DNA of 64,000 bases from Gemmatimonadota bacterium (GCA_016873995.1 VGVR01000003.1:113190-177189); one strand, 5' to 3'. Shown: positions 8,667 through 16,610, numbered from the stretch's first letter. Program-made: numbers and translations. Notes: generated from the sequence alone by a model not told the origin.

Positions 8667-9076
8667 GCCGGAGCAGGGGCTCCGGCCAACTCCATGAGGT
8701 AGAGGCTGGGGCCGTCGAAGGTCTGTCCCTTCATCCTCACCTTGAACTGGTACTGGCCTGCCCGCGGAAAGACGACATTGTCGAGGGGCATGATCAGCTG
8801 GCTGCGTGCCGGCGGCGACCCGGGCGCCGGGTGGTGCACCTCGGTTTCGCCCTCCACCGTGAGCGATGCCTTGCCTCGCTCGTCCTCGAGGTTGGCCTTG
8901 AACAGGTACCGTCCGTGGTCGCTTCGGTCCCACTCGAGCACGAGCACCAGAACCAGGTGGTCCTGGCGCGCTGGGAAGCTGGGCGCCGAGAGGTCGTGGT
9001 ACACCCCGTGGACGTCGAGCCGCCCGTCGGGCGTCGGGCGCGCGTCCTCGCAGATCGCGGAGAATCGGAGTTGCAT
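8663..9076 (-). CDS. Small DUF6941-like protein
   Basis: A 137-residue protein with no signal peptide. The pattern MQLRFSAICEDARPTPDGRLDVHGVYHDL, a central LVLVLEWD strand and FPRAGQYQFKVRMKG near the end suggests a compact beta-sandwich; it resembles the DUF6941 group, whose role is unknown. ATG start at 9076 with AGGAG five bases upstream. It is the first gene of the minus-strand trio with the LPS kinase and the heptosyltransferase. Nothing in the sequence connects it chemically to LPS, so its role may be independent. Confidence 0.6.
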   Translation of the reverse strand: MQLRFSAICEDARPTPDGRLDVHGVYHDLSAPSFPARQDHLVLVLVLEWDRSDHGRYLFKANLEDERGKASLTVEGETEVHHPAPGSPPARSQLIMPLDNVVFPRAGQYQFKVRMKGQTFDGPSLYLMELAGAPAPA

Positions 9077-9121
9077 GAAGCTCCTGGGGTTCTGGGCTGG
9101 TCGCGGCGGAGGCCGACGTCC

Positions 9122-10732
9122 CTACTCGGGCGCGCCCCAACCACCGCCGCCGGGCGAGCGCACGCTCACCACGTCGCCGGCCGCGATGACGAAGGTCGCC
9201 TTGCCCGGAAGGGGCTCCTCTACACCGGCTCGAATCACGACGTTCGCACCCGTCGCCCCGTCGCGGCCGCCGCGCGCTCCCCGGGGCTCGACCGTGCGGC
9301 GTTCCGAGAGCAGGGCGACACGAGCCGGCGCGAGCACCATCACATCGCGGCGGAGGCCGTCACCGCCGCGGTGCTTGCCTGCTCCTCCCGACCCGCGCCG
9401 GAGCTGGTAGCGCGTCACGCGGAACGGGTAGGCGTGCTCGAGAGCCTCGACCGGCGTGTTGAGCGAGTTCGACATGTGCACGTGCACGCCCGAAAGTCCG
9501 TCGCGCTCGGGACCTGCGCCCATCCCGCCGCCCACGGTCTCGTAGTAGGCGAACGGCTCTCCGGTGCGCGGATCCGTGCCTCCGAGCGTCGTGTTGTTCA
9601 TCGTCCCTTGGGAAAGCGCAGGCATGAGGTCGGGGAGCGCCTCCGCGAAGGCGGAGAGCACCACGTCCGTGACGCGCTGACTCGTCTCGACGTTGCCCGC
9701 TGCGACCGCAGCGGGGGGGCGGGCGTGGACGACGCTCGCCTCGGGAAGGAGCAGCTGCACCGCCCTCATCGATCCGCCTCCCGCGGGGAGTTCCTCGCCG
9801 ACGAGCGCCTCGACCACGCAGCGCACCGCGTAGCGGACAGCCGAGGCGGTGATCGCAGCCACCGCGTTCACGCCCCCGGGGACCTGAGCGGACGTGCCGG
9901 TGAAGTCGACCGTGGCCTCCGACCCGGAGATCGTGAGCGTGACGCAAATCGGGATGGGACCCGAGCCGAACCCATCGTCCTCGAGGAAGTCCTCCGCAAC
10001 GTATCGGCCGTCCGGTACAAAGTCGATGCCCGCGGCGACCAGTCGGTCCGCATAGGCCACCAGACCGTGCATGGCGGCCAGTGTGTCCTCGACGCCGCGC
10101 CTGGCCGCGATCTCCAGCAGTCGACGCGCGCCGGTATGGAGTGCGGCCAGCTGAGCGTCTAGATCCCCGGCGCGCTCGCGCGGCGTGCGCACGTTGGCGA
10201 GGAGCAGACGCCACAGGTCCTCGTTCCGGGCACCGGCGCGGTGGAGCCTCACCGGCGGGATGCGTAGCCCCTCTTCGTAGATCTCCCGCGCGAGCGGCAT
10301 GGAGCCCGGTGTCGATCCACCCATGTCACTGTGGTGCGCGCGAGACGCCACGTAACCCAGCAGGGTGCCTGAGGGTGCATGCACTGCAGAGACGAGCGTC
10401 ACGTCCGGAAGGTGCGTTCCCCCGTGGAACGGGTCATTGAGGCATGCGACGTCGCCCGGCGCGAGTTCGCCCAGCTCCGCGAGCGCCGCTTCGACGCTCA
10501 TGGGCATCGCTCCCAAGTGGACCGGCATGTGGTCGCCGACCGAGACGGCCACTCCGGCGGGGTCGAAGAGGGCGCAGGAGTAGTCGCGCCGCTCCTTGAT
10601 GTTGGGTGAGAACGCGGCCCGACGGAGCGCGGCCCCCATCTCCTCGGCAATGGCCGTGAAGAGGTGGCGGAAGACCTCCAGCTCCACCGCGCTGGGGCCC
10701 TTTTCGTTCCGCCCCCCTCCGGTTTGTCGCAA
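9122..10732 (-). CDS. Hydantoinase B / oxoprolinase B-type protein
   Basis: A protein of about 520-536 residues of the HyuB family, the second subunit of ATP-dependent N-methylhydantoinase/5-oxoprolinase and acetone-carboxylase-like enzymes. Recognisable segments are SPNIKERRDYSCALFD, DHMPVHLGAMPMS, NDPFHGGTHLPDV, HHSDMGGSTPGSMP and GGGMGAGPERDG. The 5' end is uncertain: the frame opens with a TTG at 10732, while a GTG at 10687 begins the conserved part (VELEVFRHLFTAI) about 25 bases after a GGAGGGGGG run. No HyuA partner gene lies in the window, which is unusual for this family. It stands apart from the LPS genes downstream by a 45-base gap. Confidence 0.8.
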   Translation of the reverse strand: MRQTGGGRNEKGPSAVELEVFRHLFTAIAEEMGAALRRAAFSPNIKERRDYSCALFDPAGVAVSVGDHMPVHLGAMPMSVEAALAELGELAPGDVACLNDPFHGGTHLPDVTLVSAVHAPSGTLLGYVASRAHHSDMGGSTPGSMPLAREIYEEGLRIPPVRLHRAGARNEDLWRLLLANVRTPRERAGDLDAQLAALHTGARRLLEIAARRGVEDTLAAMHGLVAYADRLVAAGIDFVPDGRYVAEDFLEDDGFGSGPIPICVTLTISGSEATVDFTGTSAQVPGGVNAVAAITASAVRYAVRCVVEALVGEELPAGGGSMRAVQLLLPEASVVHARPPAAVAAGNVETSQRVTDVVLSAFAEALPDLMPALSQGTMNNTTLGGTDPRTGEPFAYYETVGGGMGAGPERDGLSGVHVHMSNSLNTPVEALEHAYPFRVTRYQLRRGSGGAGKHRGGDGLRRDVMVLAPARVALLSERRTVEPRGARGGRDGATGANVVIRAGVEEPLPGKATFVIAAGDVVSVRSPGGGGWGAPE

Positions 10733-10840
10733 GTCGTTTCTCGGTTACGTTATACGGCTGAAGGCGCCAAGGCGTGCCGAGGGCACGCGACTACGCCGGA
10801 CTGAGTAGGCTGTACCAATGGACCACGACGGAGAGTGCCA

Positions 10841-11101
10841 TTGTCCAAAGAGAAGCTCCTAGACCGCGCGCGCGACGAACTGTTCAGCCACATCAATCGG
10901 TGTGGGGTTCTCGACGCAGCGGAGCAGGACCAGAATCACTGGATGGAAGAGACGATCGACTACATCGGTGAGCGGTATCCCGACCTGAGCGACGGGGACC
11001 TCAAGGGTCTGTGGGAGATCGGCATCCGGTTCTGCAAGCCGGCCATCGCGAACCGCCGCGAGAATACCGCCAAGAAGATGGCCGACGCAACGGCCGTCTA
11101 G
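10841..11101 (+). CDS. Small hypothetical protein
   Basis: An 86-residue, mostly helical and charged protein, beginning MSKEKLLDRARDELFSHI and ending AKKMADATAV. There is no signal peptide or known motif apart from HWMEETIDYIGERYPDLSD. I set the start at TTG 10841 because GGAG at 10830-10833 sits seven bases before it. A GTG at 10835 would overlap that ribosome site and is less likely. The gene is divergent from the HyuB-type gene. Function unknown. Confidence 0.55.
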   Translation: MSKEKLLDRARDELFSHINRCGVLDAAEQDQNHWMEETIDYIGERYPDLSDGDLKGLWEIGIRFCKPAIANRRENTAKKMADATAV

Positions 11102-11242
11102 GTGATGGGCCCGCAAGGGCTTAGAGCGATCTTCGGAGCGGGCGGCCCGGGTGGCTGCCGGCTCCGTGCCGTTTCGGACGTGGCCCAGTCGGTTGGGGCT
11201 GCGGGACCCCGCCGACCCGTGGCGGTAAAGCGGTACCCCGTC

Positions 11243-11248
11243 TATACT
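11243..11248 (+). promoter_or_regulatory. Probable -10 box (TATACT) and leader hairpin
   Basis: TATACT, five of six matches to the sigma-70 -10 box, lies in the 215-base gap between two small genes. No good -35 box is seen 17 bases upstream. The predicted transcript would carry a GGGGG-AATCGT-CCCCC hairpin (11275-11290) before the TTG start at 11317. The remaining bases of the gap show only a short GCCC/GGGC hairpin right after the previous stop. Confidence 0.4.
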
Positions 11249-11316
11249 TCCGCCCACTTTTTTCCCGGCTCCGCGGGGGAATCGTCCCCCACCCCCTCTC
11301 ACCAGGTGCACCCCGC

Positions 11317-11676
11317 TTGGCGAAGAAGCGCGACCCTAAGGCCCCCCTCAAGCTGGACAACGAAAAACAGCTCCTGAAGCACTACTATGCCGGCCAGCGC
11401 ATGGAGTCGCCGATGGGGGGCTATCTGATGCTGCTCGGTCTCAGGCAGGGGGAAGATGGGGACTCCGTCGGCATCTTCGAGTGCAGCGCCTCTTCCCTTC
11501 GCTACGCGATGGTCATCCCAGCGGCGACTCGCGGGGAGCGGAAGAAGGTCAAGGACGCGATGGACGACGGCGACGACCCTGACTGCCCCCGTCACGGTCA
11601 CGGAACGCGGCTCGTCCGGGCCGGCCGCGACCTGGTGTGCATGGCCTGCGGAGTGGCTTACGGGAAGGCTCAGTAG
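11317..11676 (+). CDS. Small protein with C-terminal zinc-ribbon-like motif
   Basis: A 119-residue protein starting with TTG (MAKKRDPKAPLKLDNEKQLL), AGGTG about seven bases upstream. The middle has a short beta segment (GIFECSASSLRYAMVIP). The end holds CPRHGHGTRLVRAGRDLVCMACG, a Cys/His...Cys-x2-Cys arrangement that could bind zinc. The N-terminal basic tail could contact nucleic acid. No family is recognised. The gene stands alone with its own likely promoter. Confidence 0.55.
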   Translation: MAKKRDPKAPLKLDNEKQLLKHYYAGQRMESPMGGYLMLLGLRQGEDGDSVGIFECSASSLRYAMVIPAATRGERKKVKDAMDDGDDPDCPRHGHGTRLVRAGRDLVCMACGVAYGKAQ

Positions 11677-11714
11677 CGTCCATTTTCAGGGTGGTACGCC
11701 CCCTACTGCCGCAT

Positions 11715-11720
11715 TATAGT
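11715..11720 (+). promoter_or_regulatory. Probable -10 box (TATAGT) for the TPR operon
   Basis: TATAGT matches five of six bases of the -10 consensus and lies 53 bases before the ATG at 11774. The -35 region is weak. An AGGGAG ribosome site lies about ten bases before the start codon, so this transcript would have a normal leader. Confidence 0.4.
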
Positions 11721-11773
11721 TGTCCGACTCAGTCCACCGGCCGACAGCGGCGGTCGCCAGGGAGCTACGATAG

Positions 11774-12889
11774 ATGCCCGAGCGGTTCCGCAGTTCCGAG
11801 GAATACGACGAGCAGGCGCACAAGCTCTACAACGATGGTGACTACGAAGGGGCCATCGAGATGCTCAAAGAGGGCCTCTCGCTCTATCCCAATGCGGTGG
11901 AGCTCTACGTGGGGCTCGGGTACGCCCGTCTCGCCCGTGAGGAGTTCGCCTGGGCGAGGCACGCCTTCGAGCGCTCCGTGGCGTGGGACCCGACGCACGA
12001 GGACGCGCAAGTAGGCCTCGGTGAGGTGCTCCTGAAGTTCGGCGAGAAGGAGCAAGCTCTCCGTCTCTTTCGGGACGTCGCCTCGCGTGGGTACGACGAC
12101 GACATCGAGCTGATGCTGACCATCGGCCGCGCGCTCTACCGCTCGGCGATGTACTCGGACTGCCGGGACATCTTCGCTCAAGCCGCGGCAGGAAGGCCCG
12201 ACAGCGCGGACGCAGCAGCGTCCTTGGGCTACGCCCTGCACCGTCTCGGTGACGAGGTAGGCGCCGGCCGGCAGATTCGGCGAGCGCTCCGCTTGGACCC
12301 CGACCTGTACGAGGCCCGCGTCTATCTCGGGCACTTGCTCTACGCCCGAGGCGACTGGGAGGCGGCCCTCCGGGAATTCGAGAGGGTCCCCCCGCAGGAG
12401 CACTGGGACGCCCTCGGAGTCTGGCGCCTCGTCGAGCTGAAGCGAACGCTCTGGCAGATGGAGTCCGGGGACGCCCGGCTCGCTCCCTGGGAACAGCGTC
12501 TGCGTGAGCTGGAGGAGCTCGACGATCCGATCGATCGGCTGCTCGCGGAGGTAGAGACTCGCATGGGCAGCTCGGACGGCGAGGTCCGCTACGATCCGAG
12601 TCAGTTGGAGCTCTTCGAGCGCGCCCTGTCCGGGGAGAAGGGCTCGTATGTCGCTCGGCTGAGCGATGGGACGAAGCTGCGCGGTACGTGCTACGAGATC
12701 GTGAGGCAGATGAGGGATCACGCCGGCTTCTCGCACGAGTCGACGGCGCAGTACATGAGGCGGCTCGCCGAGCGGTGGCACGAGCAGAGCGGCGCCGAGG
12801 TACCATTCACGGACCCAGAGACATTCTTGCGCGCCGCGCTCGCGGCCGGCTTGGTGCGGCTGGAACGGGAGGATCAGGCGGGCACATGA
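11774..12889 (+). CDS. TPR-repeat protein
   Basis: A 371-residue soluble protein. Residues ~10-215 form tandem tetratricopeptide repeats, e.g. AHKLYNDGDYEGAIEMLKEG, AVELYVGLGYARLAREEFAW and EARVYLGHLLYARGDWEAA. The remaining ~150 residues are different: acidic and helical, including a YEIVRQMRDHAGFSHESTAQYM segment. TPRs bind other proteins, so this is likely a scaffold. It is the first gene of a three-gene operon: its TGA overlaps the ATG of the zinc-ribbon gene (ATGA). Start chosen by the upstream AGGGAG. Partner and process are unknown. Confidence 0.75.
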   Translation: MPERFRSSEEYDEQAHKLYNDGDYEGAIEMLKEGLSLYPNAVELYVGLGYARLAREEFAWARHAFERSVAWDPTHEDAQVGLGEVLLKFGEKEQALRLFRDVASRGYDDDIELMLTIGRALYRSAMYSDCRDIFAQAAAGRPDSADAAASLGYALHRLGDEVGAGRQIRRALRLDPDLYEARVYLGHLLYARGDWEAALREFERVPPQEHWDALGVWRLVELKRTLWQMESGDARLAPWEQRLRELEELDDPIDRLLAEVETRMGSSDGEVRYDPSQLELFERALSGEKGSYVARLSDGTKLRGTCYEIVRQMRDHAGFSHESTAQYMRRLAERWHEQSGAEVPFTDPETFLRAALAAGLVRLEREDQAGT

Positions 12890-13569
12890 GCGATCCGACG
12901 CAGGTCCTCGAGCTCTTCCACCGGGCGCTGGTCGAGGAGATCCAGACGCAGCGACCCGCGTATCTCACGGGTCCGTTCACCGTGGCCGAGATCTATCAGA
13001 ACCTCGTTCCCTACAGCTCGCATCGGGATCGTCTCGGCGTGCGCATGAATGGCGACTACGAGGACGCGCTCCTCCGGCTCCTGGCCGGGGAAGGCGACTA
13101 TCTGATCCTCGAGTCCGAGCCCGCGCTTCGGGACCTCCGCGCCGAGCTCGCGACCGCGAACCCCAACACTGGGCTTTACCGAGAGTACGCTGCGGTCGAC
13201 GTGCGGCTGAACCAGGCGCAGCTCGACCTGATGCTGGTCGCGTATGGAGTGGAAGAGCTGGCTGCGGTCGGCGAGGTGCCCGAGGCGATGTCCGTGGCGG
13301 AGTTGGCGCCTTCGGAGACTACCGCAGAGTCATTGGCCATCGTGCCGCCGGGTGTCGAGGTCTTTCAGGAGAGTACTGTCGTGAGAGCGCCTGCTCCCCC
13401 GCCGACCGCGTGCTCGTGGTGCAGGGCCGAGCTGCCCACGCGCGGCAACCTCAACTTCTGCCCGTTCTGCGGAACGGACCTCAAGGTGGTGCCCTGTCAG
13501 CAGTGTGGAGAGGAGCTCGACCCCGAGTGGCGCTTCTGTATCGCGTGTGGAGTCGAGGTGATTCGTTGA
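12886..13569 (+). CDS. Protein with two C-terminal zinc ribbons
   Basis: A 227-residue cytoplasmic protein. The N-terminal ~130 residues look helical (VLELFHRALVEEIQTQRPAY; AEIYQNLVPY). A linker rich in Ala/Pro/Glu follows. The last ~50 residues have four Cys-x2-Cys knuckles (CSWC, CPFC, CQQC, CIAC), i.e. a double zinc ribbon. Such ribbons usually mediate protein or nucleic-acid contacts. An open frame extends upstream, but ATG 12886 overlaps the TPR gene stop by four bases and fits the protein start. Its own TGA overlaps the next start (TTGA). Function not known; the coupling to a TPR scaffold suggests a shared complex. Confidence 0.65.
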   Translation: MSDPTQVLELFHRALVEEIQTQRPAYLTGPFTVAEIYQNLVPYSSHRDRLGVRMNGDYEDALLRLLAGEGDYLILESEPALRDLRAELATANPNTGLYREYAAVDVRLNQAQLDLMLVAYGVEELAAVGEVPEAMSVAELAPSETTAESLAIVPPGVEVFQESTVVRAPAPPPTACSWCRAELPTRGNLNFCPFCGTDLKVVPCQQCGEELDPEWRFCIACGVEVIR

Positions 13570-14045
13570 GGGTCGGCTTCGGCCGGCGCCCCCTCACCTC
13601 GTCGCTAGCCGCGGTGGTGCTTGGCGCGGCTTGCGCTCCCGAGCCGGACCCCACGCTCCAGCCCGACGAGGTGCTCCAGGCCGAGCTCGGCCTGAGTCTG
13701 GAGGACCGGGTGTACCGCGTCGCGATCACGGGCGGCCCTGTCGAGCGTGCCGAGCCGGCGGCGATCTCGATCGAGCCGGGCGCATACGTGGAGTTCATCA
13801 CCACCGATTGGCTGATTCACGAGGTGCTCTTCGAGACGGACAGCCTCGGCACCGCCGAGCGCTCCTTCCTCGAGCGAACGGACCAAGTGGCGTCGCCACC
13901 CCTGATCGAGCGGGAGAGTCGATACGTGCTGTCCTTCGCTGGGGCCCCTCCCGGTCGATACACGTACCGGCTCGAGGGAAACGGGCGGTCGGCGCGCGGA
14001 GTCATCGTGGTAGCAGCACCGCCGGAGACAACGGGAGCGCGCTAG
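13566..14045 (+). CDS. Predicted lipoprotein with cupredoxin-like fold
   Basis: A 159-residue protein starting at TTG 13566 (TTGA overlap). The N-terminus has basic residues, a hydrophobic stretch and a lipobox (VLGAAC, Cys at about 23), so a membrane-anchored lipoprotein is predicted. The mature part has a beta pattern: AISIEPGAYVEFITTDWLIHEV and YVLSFAGAPPGRYTYRLEG with RGVIVV at the end, similar in layout to cupredoxin-like domains. The usual Cys copper ligand is not obvious, so metal binding is doubtful. It is the third gene of the TPR/zinc-ribbon operon, joining a cytoplasmic pair to the envelope. Confidence 0.6.
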   Translation: MRVGFGRRPLTSSLAAVVLGAACAPEPDPTLQPDEVLQAELGLSLEDRVYRVAITGGPVERAEPAAISIEPGAYVEFITTDWLIHEVLFETDSLGTAERSFLERTDQVASPPLIERESRYVLSFAGAPPGRYTYRLEGNGRSARGVIVVAAPPETTGAR

Positions 14046-14142
14046 CGCCGCGTTCCAGCTGTCCCTAATCTCGGAGGCCCCTCGCGGGAGCGCAGGTCAC
14101 CCGGTCCGCGAAGCCTCTTCCCCCCCGCTGCTTGGAGTCAGC

Positions 14143-14410
14143 ATGACGCAACGACGCGCGCTCGGAGAGATCCTGGTCCGGAGCGGGCGGATCACCGAGG
14201 CCGACGTCGCCAAGGCTCTCGAGTACCAGCGGGTCAGCGGCGGCTTCTTCGGCGCGGCGTTGGTCGCGTGTGGCCTGGTGTCCGAGAAGGAGATCGATGG
14301 AGTTCCTCATGATGGGCAAGATCACTCCCGAAGAGGCGTACATGCGGGCGAACAACAAGCAGGCCTTCCGCGAGCACCTGAAAGAGGCCCCGCCCTCGGA
14401 GTTCGTGTAG
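14143..14410 (+). pseudogene. Remnant: GspE N-terminal domain joined out of frame to a PilT-like tail
   Basis: From ATG 14143 (GGAG seven bases upstream) the first ~52 residues are a GspE N-terminal-type domain: LGEILVRSGRITEADVAKAL and FGAALVACGLVSEKEID. After base ~14298 this frame turns into low-quality sequence and runs on to 14463. A different frame from ATG 14297 reads MEFLMMGKITPEEAYMRANN and stops at 14410; that resembles the last segment of PilT-type ATPases (LxxxGxITxEEAxxxAxN). The central ATPase domain is absent. I read this as an internal deletion plus frameshift of a pilus/secretion ATPase gene. A tiny overlapping gene pair is the alternative. The PilT match is made by eye. Confidence 0.45.
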
Positions 14411-14440
14411 AGTCTGGTGGAGCGGGTCTGAAGGGAGAGC

Positions 14441-15316
14441 ATGGACGAGACGAAGGGCCGTAGCCTCACGCGTCGCGAGTTCGATGCCGTCATCCGGCGT
14501 GCGGCGGAGCTGGCTTCGTCGGACCCGGACGCCGCCGAGGGTGCGCTCACCGAGGCGGAGGTCTTCCGCATTGCTGGGGAGGTAGGGCTCTCGGAGGGCC
14601 ACGTTCGGATGGCGTTGGCCGAGGTGCGCAGCGGGCTCGACGACGGCGGCGGCTTCCTCGACCATGTGTTCGGCCCGGCGCTCATCCGGGCTTCGCGCGT
14701 CGTACCGGGCACGCCCGACAAGCTCTCACAGAGCGTGGACGAGTTCCTGGTGAGTACGCAGCTCCTGCAACGAGTGCGTCGCACCGGCGGATTGCTGAGC
14801 TATCGCCCCGCGGAAGACTGGGCTTCGCAGGTGGCGCGCGCTGCGAGCTTCAGCTCCCGGAAGTACTTCATTGCCTCGGCTCGATTGGTGGAAGTGCAAA
14901 TAGAGCCCGTGTCGGCCGATCGGACGCTCGTCCAGCTCCTGGTCGATCCCGGCACACGCACCAACGATGTTTTGGCGGCGACCATAGGAGGAGCGCTGGC
15001 GTCGGCTGCGGCTGGGACCGGGTCAGCGATCGGGCTCTCCATGCTGGGTCCGTTGGCCGTCGCCGTTCCGGTCGGCGCGTTGATCGCCGGCGGAGTCTGG
15101 TCGGCCATCTTCTTCGGTACCGGGGGGGCGCACCGCCGGAAGGTGCGCGACGTGCAAGCCGAGGTCGAAGGCGTGCTGGACTCGCTCGAGTCGGGCGCGT
15201 CCCTCGAGCCGCCTCCGCCCGCATGGCGCAAATGGGTCAAGCGCCACTTCCACGGGGTAGCGCTGGACATTCTGGGAGAGGAGGAGGGGAAGACGGCGAA
15301 GACCGGAAACGGTTGA
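14441..15316 (+). CDS. Membrane protein with N-terminal SHOCT-like helical segment
   Basis: A 291-residue protein of unknown function. Residues ~10-65 form a helical segment (LTEAEVFRIAGEVGLSEGHVRMALAEV) that recalls short DNA- or oligomer-binding modules. Residues ~190-235 hold two hydrophobic helices separated by a short turn (VLAATIGGALASAAAGTGSA and VAVPVGALIAGGVWSAIFFG). The C-terminal ~50 residues are cytosolic and charged. ATG 14441 is preceded by AAGGGAGAG, a strong ribosome site. It lies just after the broken GspE-N gene and may have been cotranscribed with it. Confidence 0.6.
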   Translation: MDETKGRSLTRREFDAVIRRAAELASSDPDAAEGALTEAEVFRIAGEVGLSEGHVRMALAEVRSGLDDGGGFLDHVFGPALIRASRVVPGTPDKLSQSVDEFLVSTQLLQRVRRTGGLLSYRPAEDWASQVARAASFSSRKYFIASARLVEVQIEPVSADRTLVQLLVDPGTRTNDVLAATIGGALASAAAGTGSAIGLSMLGPLAVAVPVGALIAGGVWSAIFFGTGGAHRRKVRDVQAEVEGVLDSLESGASLEPPPPAWRKWVKRHFHGVALDILGEEEGKTAKTGNG

Positions 15317-15341
15317 CGGTCGAAGTTCACCTCCTTCAAAT
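15313..15341 (+). promoter_or_regulatory. Sigma-70-type promoter for the AraC-like gene
   Basis: TTGACG (15313-15318) and TCAAAT (15336-15341) are separated by 17 bases, one of the better -35/-10 pairs in the window. Transcription would begin near 15348, about 30 bases before the ATG at 15380. This argues against the TTG at 15341 as the start codon, since it would lie upstream of the transcript. Confidence 0.5.
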
Positions 15342-15379
15342 TGAAAAAGTCGACTTCGCCCCCCGGCAATCCCTCCCCC

Positions 15380-16270
15380 ATGATCGCCGCACGCTGTCAC
15401 GACCCCGTTTTGCGCAGGGCGCTGCTCGACGCGGCACCCGCGGACGAGGACGTGGTGACGGAGGTGGAGCTGGTCGCCGAAGCGCTGCAGATGCAGTGGG
15501 CTCGGCTGCTCGTGCGTGACGACGGTTTCATCGCCCGCGACCGGCCCCCCAAGGTCGCCGTGTTGGATCTGGACGACGCGACGCTGCGTCGGTGGGAGAC
15601 TGAACGACGTAGTGTGCCGGTCCCGCTCTCCAGACTCGACTTCCTCACGCGCCGCTTGCGGGTCTTGACCGAGCCGTCGAGCGCCGACGCATCCTGGGTA
15701 GACGCGGCGTTGGCAGATCTGAGCCACGCAGCGGGTGCCAGGTTACCGATGCCGCTGCGGGCGTTCGCGCGGCGGGTGATGGAGTACCCCACTCGCTACC
15801 GGAGCTTGCACGAGGTCGCCCGAGCCTGCTGTATGAGCCGAGGTGCCTTGAAGGCGAGGTTCCGGCGTCGCGGACTTGCGTCGCCGTCGGTCTATTTGCG
15901 CTGGTTCCGCCTCATGGCTGCGGCCGAGCTGCTGTCCGATCGGTCGACGACGGTGTCCAGCGCCGCACATCGGGTCGGGTTCACATCCGCCGGCAACTTC
16001 TGTCGAACGATGGCGACTCTCGCCCAGCTGACCACGACCGAGGTCCGCGCGGTGCACGGCTGGAACAAGCTGCTCATCACCTTCGCGTGGAACCACCTGA
16101 CGCCCGCGGCCCTAGACGCCTGGGCGGGCCTGGATCAGCTATTCCCAGCGGCGCTCGGCCTGAGGGCACGCGCGCGAGCGCTTATCCGACGCGTGCGGCT
16201 CTGGCGCCGGCGCTCTCTACGGATGGCTGCCTCGCGCTTCCGCTTCCGCTGGGCGCTCGGCTTCTCGTAG
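15380..16270 (+). CDS. AraC-family transcriptional regulator
   Basis: A 296-residue protein. Residues ~1-120 form an unrecognised N-terminal domain, possibly receiver-like by its VAVLDLDD strand. Residues ~140-220 form an AraC-type double helix-turn-helix: [20 protein letters not shown] for the first helix pair and [20 protein letters not shown] for the second (GF-S-xxFCR signature). About 65 basic residues follow. I prefer ATG 15380 over TTG 15341 because the promoter lies between them. The last 136 bases overlap the rpsU gene on the other strand, so part of the basic tail may be a by-product of that overlap. Confidence 0.7.
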   Translation: MIAARCHDPVLRRALLDAAPADEDVVTEVELVAEALQMQWARLLVRDDGFIARDRPPKVAVLDLDDATLRRWETERRSVPVPLSRLDFLTRRLRVLTEPSSADASWVDAALADLSHAAGARLPMPLRAFARRVMEYPTRYRSLHEVARACCMSRGALKARFRRRGLASPSVYLRWFRLMAAAELLSDRSTTVSSAAHRVGFTSAGNFCRTMATLAQLTTTEVRAVHGWNKLLITFAWNHLTPAALDAWAGLDQLFPAALGLRARARALIRRVRLWRRRSLRMAASRFRFRWALGFS

Positions 16271-16377
16271 TAGCGGCGCTTGCGGAGCTCGGAGTAGAGC
16301 CCCGAACGCTGCACCTTGCGCTTGAACCGGCGCAGGGCGCGGTCGAGACTCTCGTTGTCCTGGATGACGACTTCCAA
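16135..16377 (-). CDS. rpsU: Ribosomal protein bS21
   Basis: An 80-residue small-subunit protein. The signature [20 protein letters not shown] followed by [18 protein letters not shown] is the classic S21 sequence. I set the start at TTG 16377 ([12 protein letters not shown]) because AGAGGTG lies nine bases upstream and it fits the family N-terminus; a longer frame to 16506 is spurious. The family is usually about 60-70 residues, so the last 15-20 ([18 protein letters not shown]) are a basic extension. That extension lies in the 136-base tail-to-tail overlap with the AraC-like gene. S21 sits near the 16S 3' end and helps translation initiation. Confidence 0.88.
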   Translation of the reverse strand: MEVVIQDNESLDRALRRFKRKVQRSGLYSELRKRRYYEKPSAQRKRKREAAIRRERRRQSRTRRISARARALRPSAAGNS

Positions 16378-16488
16378 GCGGCGGCACCTCTGAATGGCGA
16401 AAAATGAGCGTGAAAAGGTAAACGGGGGTGCCCAGGGTAGCAACATCGGGGCGCCCCACGATTTGCTTGCGACCGGCTCGAATCGGGG

Positions 16489-16516
16489 ATTATCGTAGCA
16501 CTCCACATACCGTCAG
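16489..16516 (-). promoter_or_regulatory. Promoter of rpsU
   Basis: On the minus strand, CTGACG (16516-16511) and GATAAT (16494-16489) are 16 bases apart; GATAAT matches the -10 consensus in five of six. Transcription would start near 16482, giving a leader of about 105 bases before the TTG. No structured leader is obvious. Confidence 0.55.
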
Positions 16517-16567
16517 GACGCGCGGGACGGGCGAGGAACCTACGCCCGCTCCACGTGAGCACGACCC

Positions 16568-16587
16568 ACCCGGCTCCGGCCGGGTTT
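16568..16587 (+). terminator. Terminator-like hairpin before the 16611 gene
   Basis: ACCCGGC and GCCGGGT form a perfect seven-pair stem around a TCCG tetraloop, followed by TTCTC. It looks like a short intrinsic terminator, though the T run is weak. It lies 24 bases before a start codon, so it may end transcripts arriving from upstream or act as a leader hairpin. Confidence 0.4.
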
Positions 16588-16610
16588 CTCGTCGAAAGGG
16601 GGCAGGTCCG

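Noticed and set aside
16465..16510. tRNA-like GGCTCGAATCGGGG segment upstream of rpsU
   Set aside because: It resembles a T-loop, but no five-pair T stem, acceptor stem or anticodon arm can be drawn on either strand; the region is better explained by the rpsU promoter.
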